Positions 6,869-15,989 are shown, counted from the first letter of the stretch. The stretch: 64,000 nt of DNA from JAGZEG01 sp963930185 (GCA_963930185.1 CAWVLT010000074.1:88587-152586), one strand, 5' to 3'. Numbers and translations: made by a program. The notes: generated by a model from the letters alone, not told the origin.

Positions 6869-8332
6869 GTGAAGCGGTTTCGTGATGGTATTGAGTTCAT
6901 CAGGTCTCACGTCAAGCCCGAGGACATCGGACTGGGTGCGTTCTACTACTTTGCGTCTGCTCCCATCATTGGCACGATGAACTACGCAGGGTTTTCTCGG
7001 ACGTCTCAGGACATGCTCGTCTTTTTTACGTGTCTCGTCGTAAGCATGACGATCGTCCATGTGGTCCTCGCCTTTGCGCATGACGCTGCCAATACGCTGG
7101 CAGACCACCTCGATTCGACCATCCCGTCGCTCGCCGCCTGCTGTATATTGCTTGCTGGCCTGTCCGTGCTCGATGTGGTGGGGTATGTCGCGTTTGTCAT
7201 GTGTGGGGTTCTCACGGGGGCGACATGCGCCTGCATGGTTAGCGCGTGGGCCACTGTCCCGTCGGTTCGAGAGCTGCGCCCCTCTTCATTGAAGATTGCT
7301 CCCTCTCTGGTATCCGCAGTCGTGTTCTATCTCATATATCGCTGCCTCCAGTTTGTTTCTTTGCTCATGGCAAACGGTTGGCAGTTGGCTGTTCCCCTTA
7401 TTGGAATGGTTGCCTTGCTGGTTGCCTATTCTCCAAGCTATGGGTCTGTTGATGACGCTCAGTACCGTCGCAGATCTTTCCTACTGCTCGGTCTTGTAGC
7501 TGTCGTGCTCTCAGTCGTGACGGGCGCGCTCGGGTATGCCTCGAACTATCCGGACGCACGCGTGCGGCTTAATTTTACGCCCATGGTTGTTTTTGAGGCG
7601 GTGGGTGCGCTTGTGATCGTTCTGTACTGTGTCGTTATGGCTCGCGCCTGGTATCGTGCAGACGGACAATTCTCCCGACCTCGAAGACTTCTCAATATAC
7701 TGGCGGCGCTCGTTCCCCTATTCGTGCTGGGGTGTTTGACGGGCGTGCTCGAGGTGCCTGGGGACTTGAGCAACTTTCTTTGGGAAGCTTCGATCTGGGT
7801 GCTTCTTCTTGCTGTTCTCGTGTATGGGATGAGAACGTCGCTGTTCGTGGTGAACGGGCTTGCAATCGGCATTATGTGGGAGTCGTGGTGCATGGGCCAG
7901 ATGGTGACGAAGGGGATCGTCTTGTCAGAGGGGTTCGGGTGGGGTGACATCGCTCTTCTCGCGTGCGGTGTTGCATATCTGGGGGTAATGGCATACCAGA
8001 TGTCGTTTGCCGCCTCGCCTAGCCATGCTGTCGATCTGCCGGAGCAGACGCCGTCCTGTGCGGACTCTAATGCACCCGTGCAGGCCCTGAATCCTCTTGC
8101 CTGTAAGTATGGCCTCTCCGCCCGTGAAGCGGAGGTTCTCGCGCTCGTTGGAGAGGGCCGCAGCGCCAAGTACATATCTGAGGAGCTTTCGATTTCGTTT
8201 AACACAGCCAGGTCACATATACGTCACATCTACGAAAAGCTGGATGTGCATTCAAAACAGGAGCTCATAAGTCTTATCCAGTCATCGGATCAGCTAGGGC
8301 GATTGCAGGAAACAGGCTACCGTGCTCGATGA
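6869..8332 (+). CDS. LuxR-type regulator with multi-span membrane N-terminus
   Basis: This is a 487-aa protein with roughly twelve hydrophobic segments over residues 20-395 (an MFS-like sensor or transport-like domain) and a C-terminal LuxR/FixJ helix-turn-helix of about 60 residues (LSAREAEVLALVGEGR...YISEELSISFNTARSHIRHIY). The GTG at 6869 was chosen because AGAGGG lies five bases before it; an alternative GTG at 6863 overlaps that site. Such membrane-LuxR fusions are characteristic of Coriobacteriia and usually sit beside reductase genes. It probably senses a ligand at the membrane and controls the divergent flavoprotein gene, perhaps through the inverted repeat at 6738-6805. Confidence 0.9.
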   Translation: MKRFRDGIEFIRSHVKPEDIGLGAFYYFASAPIIGTMNYAGFSRTSQDMLVFFTCLVVSMTIVHVVLAFAHDAANTLADHLDSTIPSLAACCILLAGLSVLDVVGYVAFVMCGVLTGATCACMVSAWATVPSVRELRPSSLKIAPSLVSAVVFYLIYRCLQFVSLLMANGWQLAVPLIGMVALLVAYSPSYGSVDDAQYRRRSFLLLGLVAVVLSVVTGALGYASNYPDARVRLNFTPMVVFEAVGALVIVLYCVVMARAWYRADGQFSRPRRLLNILAALVPLFVLGCLTGVLEVPGDLSNFLWEASIWVLLLAVLVYGMRTSLFVVNGLAIGIMWESWCMGQMVTKGIVLSEGFGWGDIALLACGVAYLGVMAYQMSFAASPSHAVDLPEQTPSCADSNAPVQALNPLACKYGLSAREAEVLALVGEGRSAKYISEELSISFNTARSHIRHIYEKLDVHSKQELISLIQSSDQLGRLQETGYRAR

Positions 8333-8405
8333 CACTGTTTGACTTCGAGCTGACTCCAAGTCGTAAACTCCGGGCATTGACTGCCACTGACGGACATAGA
8401 ATGAC

Positions 8406-9167
8406 ATGGAGATGAGACATACGATGAGAACTGCCATTGCGCGCGAGCTGGAGCATGACGACCCGGAGTTCGCGGCCATCATTGACGGGTTTGCCGGCGA
8501 GGAGGTGCCGGCGGAGGCCGGCATGACGCTGCCCGGGCGTACGCGCTACCTGGCGATCCTTGCGGCCCTGCTCGGCTGCCAGGGCATCGACGCGTTTCGT
8601 GCCGTCGCGGGGGAAGCCCTCGACGCCGAGGACGGCGTGTCGCCCGTGGAGCTCAAGGAGGTCGTCTACCAGGCGGCCGACTACCTGGGCATCGGCCGGG
8701 TGCTGCCGTTCGCCACCGTGGCAAACGAGGTGCTCGAGGCGCGTGGCGTCGAGCTGCCGCTCGAGGGGCAGGGCACGGTGACGCCCGAGACGCGCCTGAC
8801 GGCGGGCAACGCCTGCCAGGTCGAGATTTTCGGCGAGGGCATGCGCGAGTCCTGGGAGAAGGGCCCGCAGGAGCGTCGGCACATCAACCGATGGCTCGCG
8901 GCCAACTGCTTCGGCGACTACTACACGCGCGGCGGGCTCACCCTGGCCGAGCGCGAGATGGTGACCTTCTGCTACCTGATCGCCCAGGGCGGCTGCGAGC
9001 CCCAGGCCACGGCGCATGCCGGCGGCAATCTTGCCATGGGCAACGACAAGGCGTTCCTGTACGCCGTGGTGTCTCAGTGCCTGCCCTACATCGGCTACCC
9101 CCGCAGCCTCAACGCGCTGACCTGCGTCGACAGGGCGGCAGAGGCGGCTTCTGGCAGCGCGCAATAG
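8406..9167 (+). CDS. Carboxymuconolactone decarboxylase-like (CMD/AhpD-fold) protein
   Basis: The 253-aa protein appears to hold two CMD-type helical repeats: an N-terminal one around GRTRYLAILAALLGCQGIDAF (about residues 44-64) and a C-terminal one around LAEREMVTFCYLIAQGGCEPQATAHAGGNL (about 181-210). The AhpD CxxC redox pair is absent, so peroxidase-type activity is not implied. The family includes decarboxylases, lactone-ring enzymes and many uncharacterised members. The start ATG is weakly supported; another in-frame ATG follows at 8424. It lies 73 bp downstream of the LuxR gene on the same strand and could be co-transcribed with it. Confidence 0.8.
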   Translation: MEMRHTMRTAIARELEHDDPEFAAIIDGFAGEEVPAEAGMTLPGRTRYLAILAALLGCQGIDAFRAVAGEALDAEDGVSPVELKEVVYQAADYLGIGRVLPFATVANEVLEARGVELPLEGQGTVTPETRLTAGNACQVEIFGEGMRESWEKGPQERRHINRWLAANCFGDYYTRGGLTLAEREMVTFCYLIAQGGCEPQATAHAGGNLAMGNDKAFLYAVVSQCLPYIGYPRSLNALTCVDRAAEAASGSAQ

Positions 9168-9215
9168 GTCGGGCGCCCTTACGAGCAAGAGGCCGAGGCG
9201 GCAGAAGTCGCCCCG

Positions 9216-9275
9216 GGGCAAATATCCGGACAGAATCGCCGTTGTTTCGCAGCCAGGATGTCCGGATATTTGCCC
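9216..9275. terminator. 17-bp perfect hairpin downstream of CMD gene
   Basis: GGGCAAATATCCGGACA (9216-9232) and its exact inverted copy (9259-9275) enclose 26 nt. The right arm ends at the stop codon of the short Tat-leader reading frame on the minus strand. A partial third copy (TCCGGATATGC) follows at about 9287. No T-tract is present on the plus side. It probably insulates convergent transcription. Confidence 0.6.
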
Positions 9276-9361
9276 TAGGTCATGGTTCCGGATATGCATG
9301 TGCTTACGGTTTCCTCGATCGCTCTCTTGAGGAAGTCCCTTCGGTCAAGGTTCTTCTCCAT
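9275..9361 (-). pseudogene. Orphan Tat leader: 28-codon remnant of a flavoprotein-type gene
   Basis: A very strong ribosome-binding site (AGGAGGGGGCAC) precedes an ATG at 9361. The frame encodes MEKNLDRRDFLKRAIEE, a canonical twin-arginine motif (RRDFLK) like those of the flavoproteins in this window. After 28 codons it ends at TAG (9277-9275), right at a large hairpin, and no FAD domain follows. The simplest reading is the 5' end of a deleted Tat-flavoprotein gene. A genuine short peptide cannot be excluded, but the abrupt loss of an h-region makes export unlikely. Confidence 0.6.
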
Positions 9362-9432
9362 GTGCCCCCTCCTGCCCTTACTGGACAGCCCGGGTTAGAA
9401 AGCGCGCGGGATGCTGAGAAGTTTGGTCCTGC

Positions 9433-9466
9433 GGCGGCCATGTCGCGTTCACACGACATGGCCGCC
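9433..9466 (-). terminator. 13-bp hairpin after flavoprotein gene
   Basis: GGCGGCCATGTCG (9433-9445) pairs perfectly with 9454-9466 around an eight-base loop. It lies 44 bp past the stop codon of the minus-strand flavoprotein gene. Confidence 0.65.
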
Positions 9467-9509
9467 TGTTGTCGTGCGGTTTCGTGTTCCCGCCCTGAGT
9501 CGCGGGGCC

Positions 9510-11360
9510 CTACAGCGAGGCCACGATCTTTCCCGCGACCCTTCCATGCGTCATGGCCATGCCCATGGAGTTGCCGGCCGACGGCGTGGCGTACGAGTTG
9601 CCGTAGCGCCCGCCCAGGCAATTACCTGCGGCGTAGAGGCCCCTGATGGGCGTGGTGTGGTCGGCTTTCAGGACGTTGAGGTTCTCGTCGGTCACCAGGC
9701 CAGCCATGGTGACGAGACCGGCCGAGGACGTACCATCGTAGGTGCGCGCCGCCCCGTAGAACGGAGGGGTCTTGATGGCCCGCATGAGGTGCGCGTCCTT
9801 GCCGAAGTCGCTATCGACGCCTGCCTCGCAGAGCTCGTTGTAGCGCTCGATGCTGTCGAGCGCGCTCTGAAGGGCCTCGCCCTCGTATCCCAGGAATCCG
9901 AGAAGCTCCTCGAGGGTTTCGGCGGCGTAGACCGTGGCCTCTTGGCGACGGGTCAGGATGTACATCGACACATCCAGGACGACTCCTCCCGCCGGGTCTC
10001 CCACCGGAATCGCGTCGATGGACTGGTGCATCTCCTCCACGACGTCGGGCACGCCCCAGTTCGGGGCCCCATGGTCGACGCTTGCCAGTTTGACCATCTC
10101 CATGTAGTCCGCGTCAGTGACGGCGGCGTAGATGCCCAGCGGCTGACGGAACGTGGCCGGTGCGAGCATCTGCGCCATCGCCTCGTTAACGTAGCGCTTG
10201 CCCAGCGAGTTCAGCAGCAGGAAGGGGGTGGTGCCCCAGGGCCCGGGCGGCATCCACATGGCGAAGTTCTGCGCCGGACGAGGCTGCGGCTCGATCATTC
10301 CTCCGGCCCAGCATCCGAGCTTGAGGCCCACGCCATCGCGCCCCATGCCCGCCATGGCGGAGCGGTCCTGGCCGACGCGCATTCCCCACTCGTTCACGTC
10401 GGTGAGCAGGTTGTATACCATGTCCGCGTTCCCGGAGAAGTCGCCGGTCGCGAGGATCACGCCCTTGGCGGCGTTGAAGCGGCGGTAGCCGTCGGGCCCC
10501 TGCGCTATTGCGCCGGTCACGTCACCGCTCTCGTTCTGCTCGAGCACCACGGCGCTGTGCTCCCAGTACCACGTGGCGCCGAGTTCCTCGGCGGCCTGCC
10601 TGCAGTAGATCTCGATCTCGGTGAGGCGACTGACCTCCTCGCGCCCGTCAACGGGGGTGGGGTTGAAAGATCCGATCGTCTGCAGGGTCGACGCCCACGC
10701 CTTGTAACCCGAGAGCTCGATGGGGTAGTCCTCCCCGCTGTCCTTCCCATAGGCCTTCTGGATGATGGCGTTGTCGGGGGCGAGCTCGAAGAAGTTGCTT
10801 GTCTCGGGGGTCACCGCCACGAGGTTGTCGAACATCTCGCCGGAGTTCTCGACAAACAGCCTGATGATGCGCTGGTTCGCACGGCCGCCGCTTCGCCTGT
10901 AGTACTCCGCCGTGATCTCGCCCAGGTCATAGGGTCCGAAGCCGTTGTCGATCATGAACTGGGAGTTGTAGGCACAGATGTCATCGCCGTAGCAGCTGAA
11001 CGTGTCCTTTGCCTGCACCTCGATGACGGCGACCGACGCCCCCTGCTGCGCGGCAGCCAGGGCTGCCTGTGTGCCGGCATGCCCGCCTCCCAGTACCACG
11101 ACATCCGCGTCAACGGTCTCCACGATGGACGCCTCGTCCACGGAGGGGGCGTTACCCAGCCAGTCCTCGGCGCACATGTACCCGGAAACCGGCGTATCGG
11201 CCGCATGCCCCGCGTCCTGCGGCTGTTTGCTCCCATTGGCGCCTGTCTCCTCGGCCCCTGCCATTGAGGTCGCAATTCCCTGGGCCATCACGGCCGAAGA
11301 ACCCATCGCCATCGCGCCCCTTACGAAGCTCCTTCGATCGATGCGCAAACCCTGGTCCAT
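9510..11360 (-). CDS. Tat-exported FAD-dependent reductase
   Basis: The 616-aa protein starts at an ATG with AGGAGGAAGAA directly upstream. A Tat motif IDRRSFVRG (residues 7-15) is followed by an Ala/Met-rich hydrophobic stretch. The FAD Rossmann motif GGGHAGT is at 91-97 and is followed by the fumarate-reductase-type FAD_binding_2 fold to the end (C-terminal PIRGLYAAGNCLGGRYG...). There is no FMN_bind domain, so electrons must come from a separate donor not encoded nearby. It is predicted to reduce an organic substrate outside the membrane; the substrate is unknown. It is divergent from a membrane-LuxR gene (11627), the second such pair in the window. Confidence 0.9.
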   Translation of the reverse strand: MDQGLRIDRRSFVRGAMAMGSSAVMAQGIATSMAGAEETGANGSKQPQDAGHAADTPVSGYMCAEDWLGNAPSVDEASIVETVDADVVVLGGGHAGTQAALAAAQQGASVAVIEVQAKDTFSCYGDDICAYNSQFMIDNGFGPYDLGEITAEYYRRSGGRANQRIIRLFVENSGEMFDNLVAVTPETSNFFELAPDNAIIQKAYGKDSGEDYPIELSGYKAWASTLQTIGSFNPTPVDGREEVSRLTEIEIYCRQAAEELGATWYWEHSAVVLEQNESGDVTGAIAQGPDGYRRFNAAKGVILATGDFSGNADMVYNLLTDVNEWGMRVGQDRSAMAGMGRDGVGLKLGCWAGGMIEPQPRPAQNFAMWMPPGPWGTTPFLLLNSLGKRYVNEAMAQMLAPATFRQPLGIYAAVTDADYMEMVKLASVDHGAPNWGVPDVVEEMHQSIDAIPVGDPAGGVVLDVSMYILTRRQEATVYAAETLEELLGFLGYEGEALQSALDSIERYNELCEAGVDSDFGKDAHLMRAIKTPPFYGAARTYDGTSSAGLVTMAGLVTDENLNVLKADHTTPIRGLYAAGNCLGGRYGNSYATPSAGNSMGMAMTHGRVAGKIVASL

Positions 11361-11571
11361 TTCTTCCTCCTCCTTTTTGTGGATGCCGATCTTTTGCCGA
11401 GCTCCTCCCCCGTTCCTTCGGCAGCCGTCATGCTGCCCGCCGTCAGGGGGTGTCCGGCGTCGTGCGCCCGCAAAGGCGTGGCCTGAGGTCGACTGTATCC
11501 TTGTCTAGGCGGTTTTTTGATCCCCCGTGTCGTGGATATGCCCTGCAATCGGCATGGACGAAATTGGGTAG

Positions 11572-11600
11572 TTGAACAGGCGGGGCTGCGCACGTATACT
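11572..11600 (+). promoter_or_regulatory. Sigma-70-type promoter of the membrane-LuxR gene
   Basis: TTGAAC (11572-11577) and TATACT (11595-11600) are 17 bp apart and 26 bp upstream of the LuxR start codon. Just upstream, ATGCC and GGCAT form a small inverted repeat (about 11538-11555) that could be an operator. Confidence 0.7.
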
Positions 11601-11626
11601 GAAATGGTTCCTACCAGGGGGTTTAC

Positions 11627-13165
11627 ATGCATGCAGACAAGCCAGGAGACGAACCAACTGCCCGGAGGCGACGTGCGCGCGAGGATGGTGGGTGGGCGAC
11701 CTTGCGTCTTGCGTTACACCCGAGCCTGCTTGGTTTCGGGGCGTTACTTGCGGCGACACTGTGCTACGCCCCGACGTTCGTCTCCTGCCTGCGCCTTGCC
11801 GGCGAGGGGTCGTTGCTCGACACGTTTGCGCTTTTCTCGCTGGCATGCGCCTGCGCATGCTGCGTTGCCTGCTGGTTTGGCTGCGCGTGGGTGGCGGCCC
11901 ATTTCGATGGGCGCGGGCTTCAGGCCCTGGGCACCGCATGCTTTTGCGTGGGAACCCTAGGCATGCTGGGGCTTTCTCTGGTGGATGTGCCGGTCAGCGG
12001 GCAGGTCGCCTCGGCGTGCTGCGGTTGCCTTGCTGGTTTGGGTGCACCTTTTGTGTACACGGGCTGGGGCAGGCGCTATGCCCTGCTGACGCTGCGTGAC
12101 GCGCTGCTCAACATTTCTCTCTCCATGGGCCTCGCCTCTGCGGCGAACTATGCGCTGGCTGTGGTTGCCGACTGGGCGTTCTGCCTGCTTCTGTGTGCCC
12201 TGCTCCTCTGCGGGTGCTTGCTCTCCTTCGTGGGGGAGGGGAGCGCGACGGGCGATGTGGAGGCCGAATACCGGGAGGTCTCACATGCCGGCGAGGCGGG
12301 TGGGATGAGCCTGCGTACGGTACGCTCGGCCATGGAGATCCTCTTTGCGCCCCTGTTCGGGCTGCTAGTGTTCGGCTTCGTCGGCGCCCTCATCGACCAG
12401 GACCTCATCGCGGCGCTCTTTGGCTCGCAGATCATCGGGTACCTGATCGGGGTGGCCCTGCTCCTCGTCCTGTTGATCCTCCCTCTGCGCAAGCCCCTCT
12501 TTCCTCTGGTCTACCAGGTTCTGTTTCCTGCGCTGGCCGTCCTTTCGCTTTTGGCACGCATGCTCGCTGGCGAGGGCATCCTGCCCGGGTCGACGTTCGA
12601 CGTGTGCCTGCATGTCATGTTTGGCTCGGTGCTGGCGTTTTCCTTTGCTTCGATAGCGGGAATCGGGCACGCCCGCGAGCTGCCGATCGAGGGTCTGGTC
12701 GCCGGTGCCTGCGGGCTCTACTGCCTCGCTGCGCTTGTGGGGACACTCGTGAGGCTCATCGCACGGCCGTTCGGACTAGAGGTGTCGGGGGTTGCGCTGC
12801 TCGCCTGGTTTGCCTACTTTGCCCTCCAAGTTCTCTATCCTGCCTTCATGAACTGGAGATCGAACTACGCCGTCGGCGGGTGTGGGGAAGGGGTGGCGCG
12901 CCCTTCGATTGAGGAGGAGCTTACCGGGCGATGCGAGGGGCTGGCCCGCGCGCATGCGCTCACTCCCCGGGAGACGGAGATTCTTCAGCTGCTTGGCCGT
13001 GGGCACGGGACGACGTACATCTCTCAGGAATTGCTCATCTCCGACAGTACGGTGCGCACGCACGTCAAGAACCTCTACCGGAAGCTCGGCATCTCGTCGC
13101 GGGAGGAGCTCATCTCGCTTGTCGATTCTGGTGGAGGAAAGGTGGCGCGGGGAAAAATGCCCTAA
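11627..13165 (+). CDS. LuxR-type regulator with multi-span membrane N-terminus
   Basis: This 512-aa protein has an Arg-rich cytoplasmic start, about twelve hydrophobic segments (residues 27-410, unusually rich in cysteine around residues 70-90) and a C-terminal LuxR HTH (LTPRETEILQLLGRGHGTTYISQELLISDSTVRTHVKNLYRKLG, residues about 440-485). The ATG has AGGGGG six bases upstream and follows a TTGAAC-17-TATACT promoter. It is divergent from the Tat flavoprotein gene starting at 11360 and is the likely regulator of it. It ends 37 bp before dnaX, so some readthrough into dnaX is possible. Confidence 0.9.
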   Translation: MHADKPGDEPTARRRRAREDGGWATLRLALHPSLLGFGALLAATLCYAPTFVSCLRLAGEGSLLDTFALFSLACACACCVACWFGCAWVAAHFDGRGLQALGTACFCVGTLGMLGLSLVDVPVSGQVASACCGCLAGLGAPFVYTGWGRRYALLTLRDALLNISLSMGLASAANYALAVVADWAFCLLLCALLLCGCLLSFVGEGSATGDVEAEYREVSHAGEAGGMSLRTVRSAMEILFAPLFGLLVFGFVGALIDQDLIAALFGSQIIGYLIGVALLLVLLILPLRKPLFPLVYQVLFPALAVLSLLARMLAGEGILPGSTFDVCLHVMFGSVLAFSFASIAGIGHARELPIEGLVAGACGLYCLAALVGTLVRLIARPFGLEVSGVALLAWFAYFALQVLYPAFMNWRSNYAVGGCGEGVARPSIEEELTGRCEGLARAHALTPRETEILQLLGRGHGTTYISQELLISDSTVRTHVKNLYRKLGISSREELISLVDSGGGKVARGKMP

Positions 13166-13202
13166 ACTTGCGGGGACGAAGCAACGCAAGAAGGAGCCGC
13201 GC

Positions 13203-15545
13203 ATGGAGTCGCTGTACCGCAAATATCGACCGCAGACCTTTGCGGACATGGTGGGTCAGCAGCATATCGTGTCAACGCTGAGAAACGCCCTGACCGAGGG
13301 ACGCGTCGCCCACGCCTATCTCTTTAGCGGGCCGCGCGGCACGGGCAAGACCACCACGGCGCGCGTTCTGGCGAAGGCCCTGCTCTGCACGGGCGGCCAC
13401 GCCGGCGAGGTTGCCGTCGATCCCGACGGCACCTGCGAGGAGTGCCTCGCCATCGCCGACGGAACGCACCCAGACGTCTACGAGCTCGACGCCGCCTCGC
13501 GCACCGGCGTGGACAGCGTGCGTGAGGAGATCATCAACCGCGTGGCCTTTGCCCCGACACGCGGCCGCTACAAGGTGTACATCATCGACGAGGTGCACAT
13601 GCTCTCCGTGGCGGCGTTCAACGCGCTGCTCAAGACGCTGGAGGAGCCCCCCTCGCACGTCATCTTCGTGCTGTGCACCACCGACCCGCAGAAGGTGCCC
13701 GAGACCATCCTCTCGCGCTGCCAGCGTCTGGAGTTCCACCGCATCTCGATCGACGACATCGAGCAGCGCCTGACCTACGTGTGCCAGCAGGAGGGATTCG
13801 AGGCCGACCAGCAGGCGATCGCCCTCGTCGCCAAGCACTCGCGCGGCGGCCTGCGCGACGCCCTGTCCATGCTCGAGCAGCTCTCGGTGTTCGGGGACGG
13901 CGCCGTGCGGCTCGATGACGCGCAGAGCGTGCTGGGCGAGGTCTCCAGCGACACGTTGGCCCACATGGTGGAGCGGATCGCCGACCGTGACGTCGCCGGC
14001 TGCTTTGCCCAGGTGGCCGACCTCGCCGAGCGCGGCGTCGACATCGCCCAGTACACGCGCGACCTCACCTCGTACGTACGCGACCTCTACGTGGCCTCGG
14101 TCACCAGGGGGGCGGATGGCGTGCTCGCCGGCGGGACCGATCCCAAGGCCGCTCTTGCGGCTGCGGAGCGTGTGGGCGGCCCCGACAGGCTCGCGAGGAT
14201 GCTCGACCTGCTCGGCCAGCTGGAGGCAAACCTGAGGACCTCGCTTGACCAGCGCCTTTCCCTCGAGGTGACCCTCACGCGCATCGCCCGGCCCAAGAGC
14301 GACCTCACGCTCGAGTCGCTGGCGGAGCGCGTGGCCGAGCTCGAGCGGCAGGTCGCCGCGGGTGGAGTGGTGGCGCCGGGTTCGGCGGCCGGCTTCGGAG
14401 GAGCGTCGCCCATGCCGCAGGCCCAAGCCCCGACGTCCTATCCCGCGGCCTCCCGGCCCGCGCAGCCGACCGCGGCGGGCTCGGCCTCATATCCCGCCGG
14501 CCAGCCGACCCATGCGGCCGCGCCGACGCAGGGACGCCCCGCCCGGCCCTCCTTTGCCGGGACCCCCGCCCGCGCGGCCACGCCCGCCGCTGCCATGACG
14601 CCTCCCACCCCGCCGGCACCGCAGCGTCCGGTTCAGGCCGCGGCACCTGCCACGGCGGCGCCCTGCCCACCGCAGGCGGCCCCGGTCGGCGCGTCGGTCC
14701 TCGACCGGGCGACGTCGCAGCGCCTGTGGGGCCAGCTCGTCGACCAGGTCATGACCGCAAGCCCCTCGGTCGGCGCGCTCATGCGCACGGCTGAGGGCGT
14801 GCTGACCTCGCAGAACACGCTGACCATCATCAATCACGGCTCGTCGTTTGCCGAGCAGATGCTGGGTCGTGCCTCCTCGCGCGAGATCATAGAGCGCGTG
14901 GCCGCCATGGTGTACGGCCACCCGGTGCATATGGAGGTGCGCGGGATGTCGAGCGTGGCGGCCGCCCCGGCTGCTCCCGTTTCGCGGCCTGCTGCAGCGT
15001 CATCCGCACCGGCTGCCCGGCCCGCTCCGGCGGCCCCTTCTGCGCCGGTCGTCCCCGCCGCTTCGGCCGCTCCTTTTGCGCCGGCTGCACCTACCGTGCA
15101 AGCCGCCCCTGCTGCTCCGGTCGTCCCCGCCGCGCCTGCCGCGCAGGCCGCGCCGGTTGCGCAGGCCGCCTCTCGCCCTGCCCAGGCGCCCGCCGCCCCC
15201 GAGCAGGCGCCGGCGTACGAGGCGGTTCCCGACGAGGTCTACGACTCCTACGTGCCCGATGACGTTGACGAGTTCGTCAACGATCGAGATGACGTGTCTG
15301 CCCAGGGCAGCGGCAAGGGAGGTGCGCCGGCCCAAAGTGCTGGTCGAGGGGACGCGCCTGCCCAGGGCGTCACGCCTTCCCAGAGCGGCTCGCCCGTAGG
15401 AGGCGGCGCAGCGGGGCGGCCCGACGCCCAGCCTGAGGAACCCGCCGACGGCGTCGACTCCGACGCGATGGACTTGGCCCAGCTGCTCTCCGCAGGCTTT
15501 GGCGGGTACGTGAAGGTCAAGGAGGAGCCGGGTGCCGACGCCTAA
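13203..15545 (+). CDS. dnaX: DNA polymerase III subunit gamma/tau
   Basis: DnaX is the clamp-loader ATPase of the replisome. The start ATG at 13203 (MESLYRKYRPQTF) has AAGGAG upstream; the same frame is open further upstream but overlaps the luxR gene and was rejected. Visible: Walker A GPRGTGKTT (residues 43-51), Walker B VYIIDEVHML (125-134), the sensor/SRC motif LSRCQR, and DnaX domain III. The zinc-binding segment shows only three cysteines (C62, C78, C81) instead of the usual four. The 780-aa length comes from a very long Ala/Pro-rich linker (about residues 390-500 and 580-670) and an acidic tail. It begins the classical dnaX-ybaB-recR cluster. Confidence 0.97.
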   Translation: MESLYRKYRPQTFADMVGQQHIVSTLRNALTEGRVAHAYLFSGPRGTGKTTTARVLAKALLCTGGHAGEVAVDPDGTCEECLAIADGTHPDVYELDAASRTGVDSVREEIINRVAFAPTRGRYKVYIIDEVHMLSVAAFNALLKTLEEPPSHVIFVLCTTDPQKVPETILSRCQRLEFHRISIDDIEQRLTYVCQQEGFEADQQAIALVAKHSRGGLRDALSMLEQLSVFGDGAVRLDDAQSVLGEVSSDTLAHMVERIADRDVAGCFAQVADLAERGVDIAQYTRDLTSYVRDLYVASVTRGADGVLAGGTDPKAALAAAERVGGPDRLARMLDLLGQLEANLRTSLDQRLSLEVTLTRIARPKSDLTLESLAERVAELERQVAAGGVVAPGSAAGFGGASPMPQAQAPTSYPAASRPAQPTAAGSASYPAGQPTHAAAPTQGRPARPSFAGTPARAATPAAAMTPPTPPAPQRPVQAAAPATAAPCPPQAAPVGASVLDRATSQRLWGQLVDQVMTASPSVGALMRTAEGVLTSQNTLTIINHGSSFAEQMLGRASSREIIERVAAMVYGHPVHMEVRGMSSVAAAPAAPVSRPAAASSAPAARPAPAAPSAPVVPAASAAPFAPAAPTVQAAPAAPVVPAAPAAQAAPVAQAASRPAQAPAAPEQAPAYEAVPDEVYDSYVPDDVDEFVNDRDDVSAQGSGKGGAPAQSAGRGDAPAQGVTPSQSGSPVGGGAAGRPDAQPEEPADGVDSDAMDLAQLLSAGFGGYVKVKEEPGADA

Positions 15546-15678
15546 CGGCGCACGCTCATCGTACAATCAGCATCTACCGAATGGCTTGCCGCGTCGTCTG
15601 ACACGAGGCTGACGAGACGCCATCAGGACGACGGGTTGCCAAGCAGGCTGTCAGCGACTAACGAAAGGAACCGCTCCC

Positions 15679-15987
15679 ATGGACATGCAGAAGATGCTCA
15701 AGCAGGCACGCAAGATGCAGGCCCAGCTCGCCGAGGTGCAGGACGGCCTCAAGGAGGTCACCGTCGAGGCCACGGCCGGCGGCGGCATGATCAAGGCCGT
15801 CATGACCGGCGAGGGCGACCTGGTGTCCATCACCATCGACCCCTCCGCCGTCGACCCCGAGGACGTCGAGCTGCTCCAGGACATGATCGTGGCCGCCGTG
15901 AACGAGGCGAGCCGCAACGCCCGCGAGCTTGCTGACCAGCGCATGTCCAGCATCACCGGCGGGCTCAACATCCCCGGGCTGATGTAG
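15679..15987 (+). CDS. YbaB/EbfC-family nucleoid-associated protein
   Basis: This is a 102-aa DNA-binding protein of the YbaB/EbfC family, which is almost always encoded between dnaX and recR, as here. The N-terminal helix MQKMLKQARKMQAQLAEVQ and the sheet segment VTVEATAGGGMIKAVMTGEGDLVSITIDPSAV are typical. AAAGGA precedes the ATG. The dimer is thought to bind DNA with tweezers-like helices and to influence recombination or repair. Confidence 0.95.
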   Translation: MDMQKMLKQARKMQAQLAEVQDGLKEVTVEATAGGGMIKAVMTGEGDLVSITIDPSAVDPEDVELLQDMIVAAVNEASRNARELADQRMSSITGGLNIPGLM

Positions 15988-15989
15988 TC

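Noticed and set aside
12882..13202. N-terminal extension of dnaX by 107 codons
   Set aside because: It overlaps the HTH region of the membrane-LuxR gene in another frame and precedes the conserved MESLYRKYRP start with its ribosome-binding site.
13272..14426. 384-codon open frame opposite dnaX
   Set aside because: It lies entirely antisense to a secure dnaX gene, is Arg/Leu/Gly/His-rich without any domain, and is a normal by-product of high GC content.
14400..15250. Apparent Ala/Pro-coding repeat DNA
   Set aside because: It is the low-complexity linker of DnaX, not a repeat element; units are irregular and in frame.
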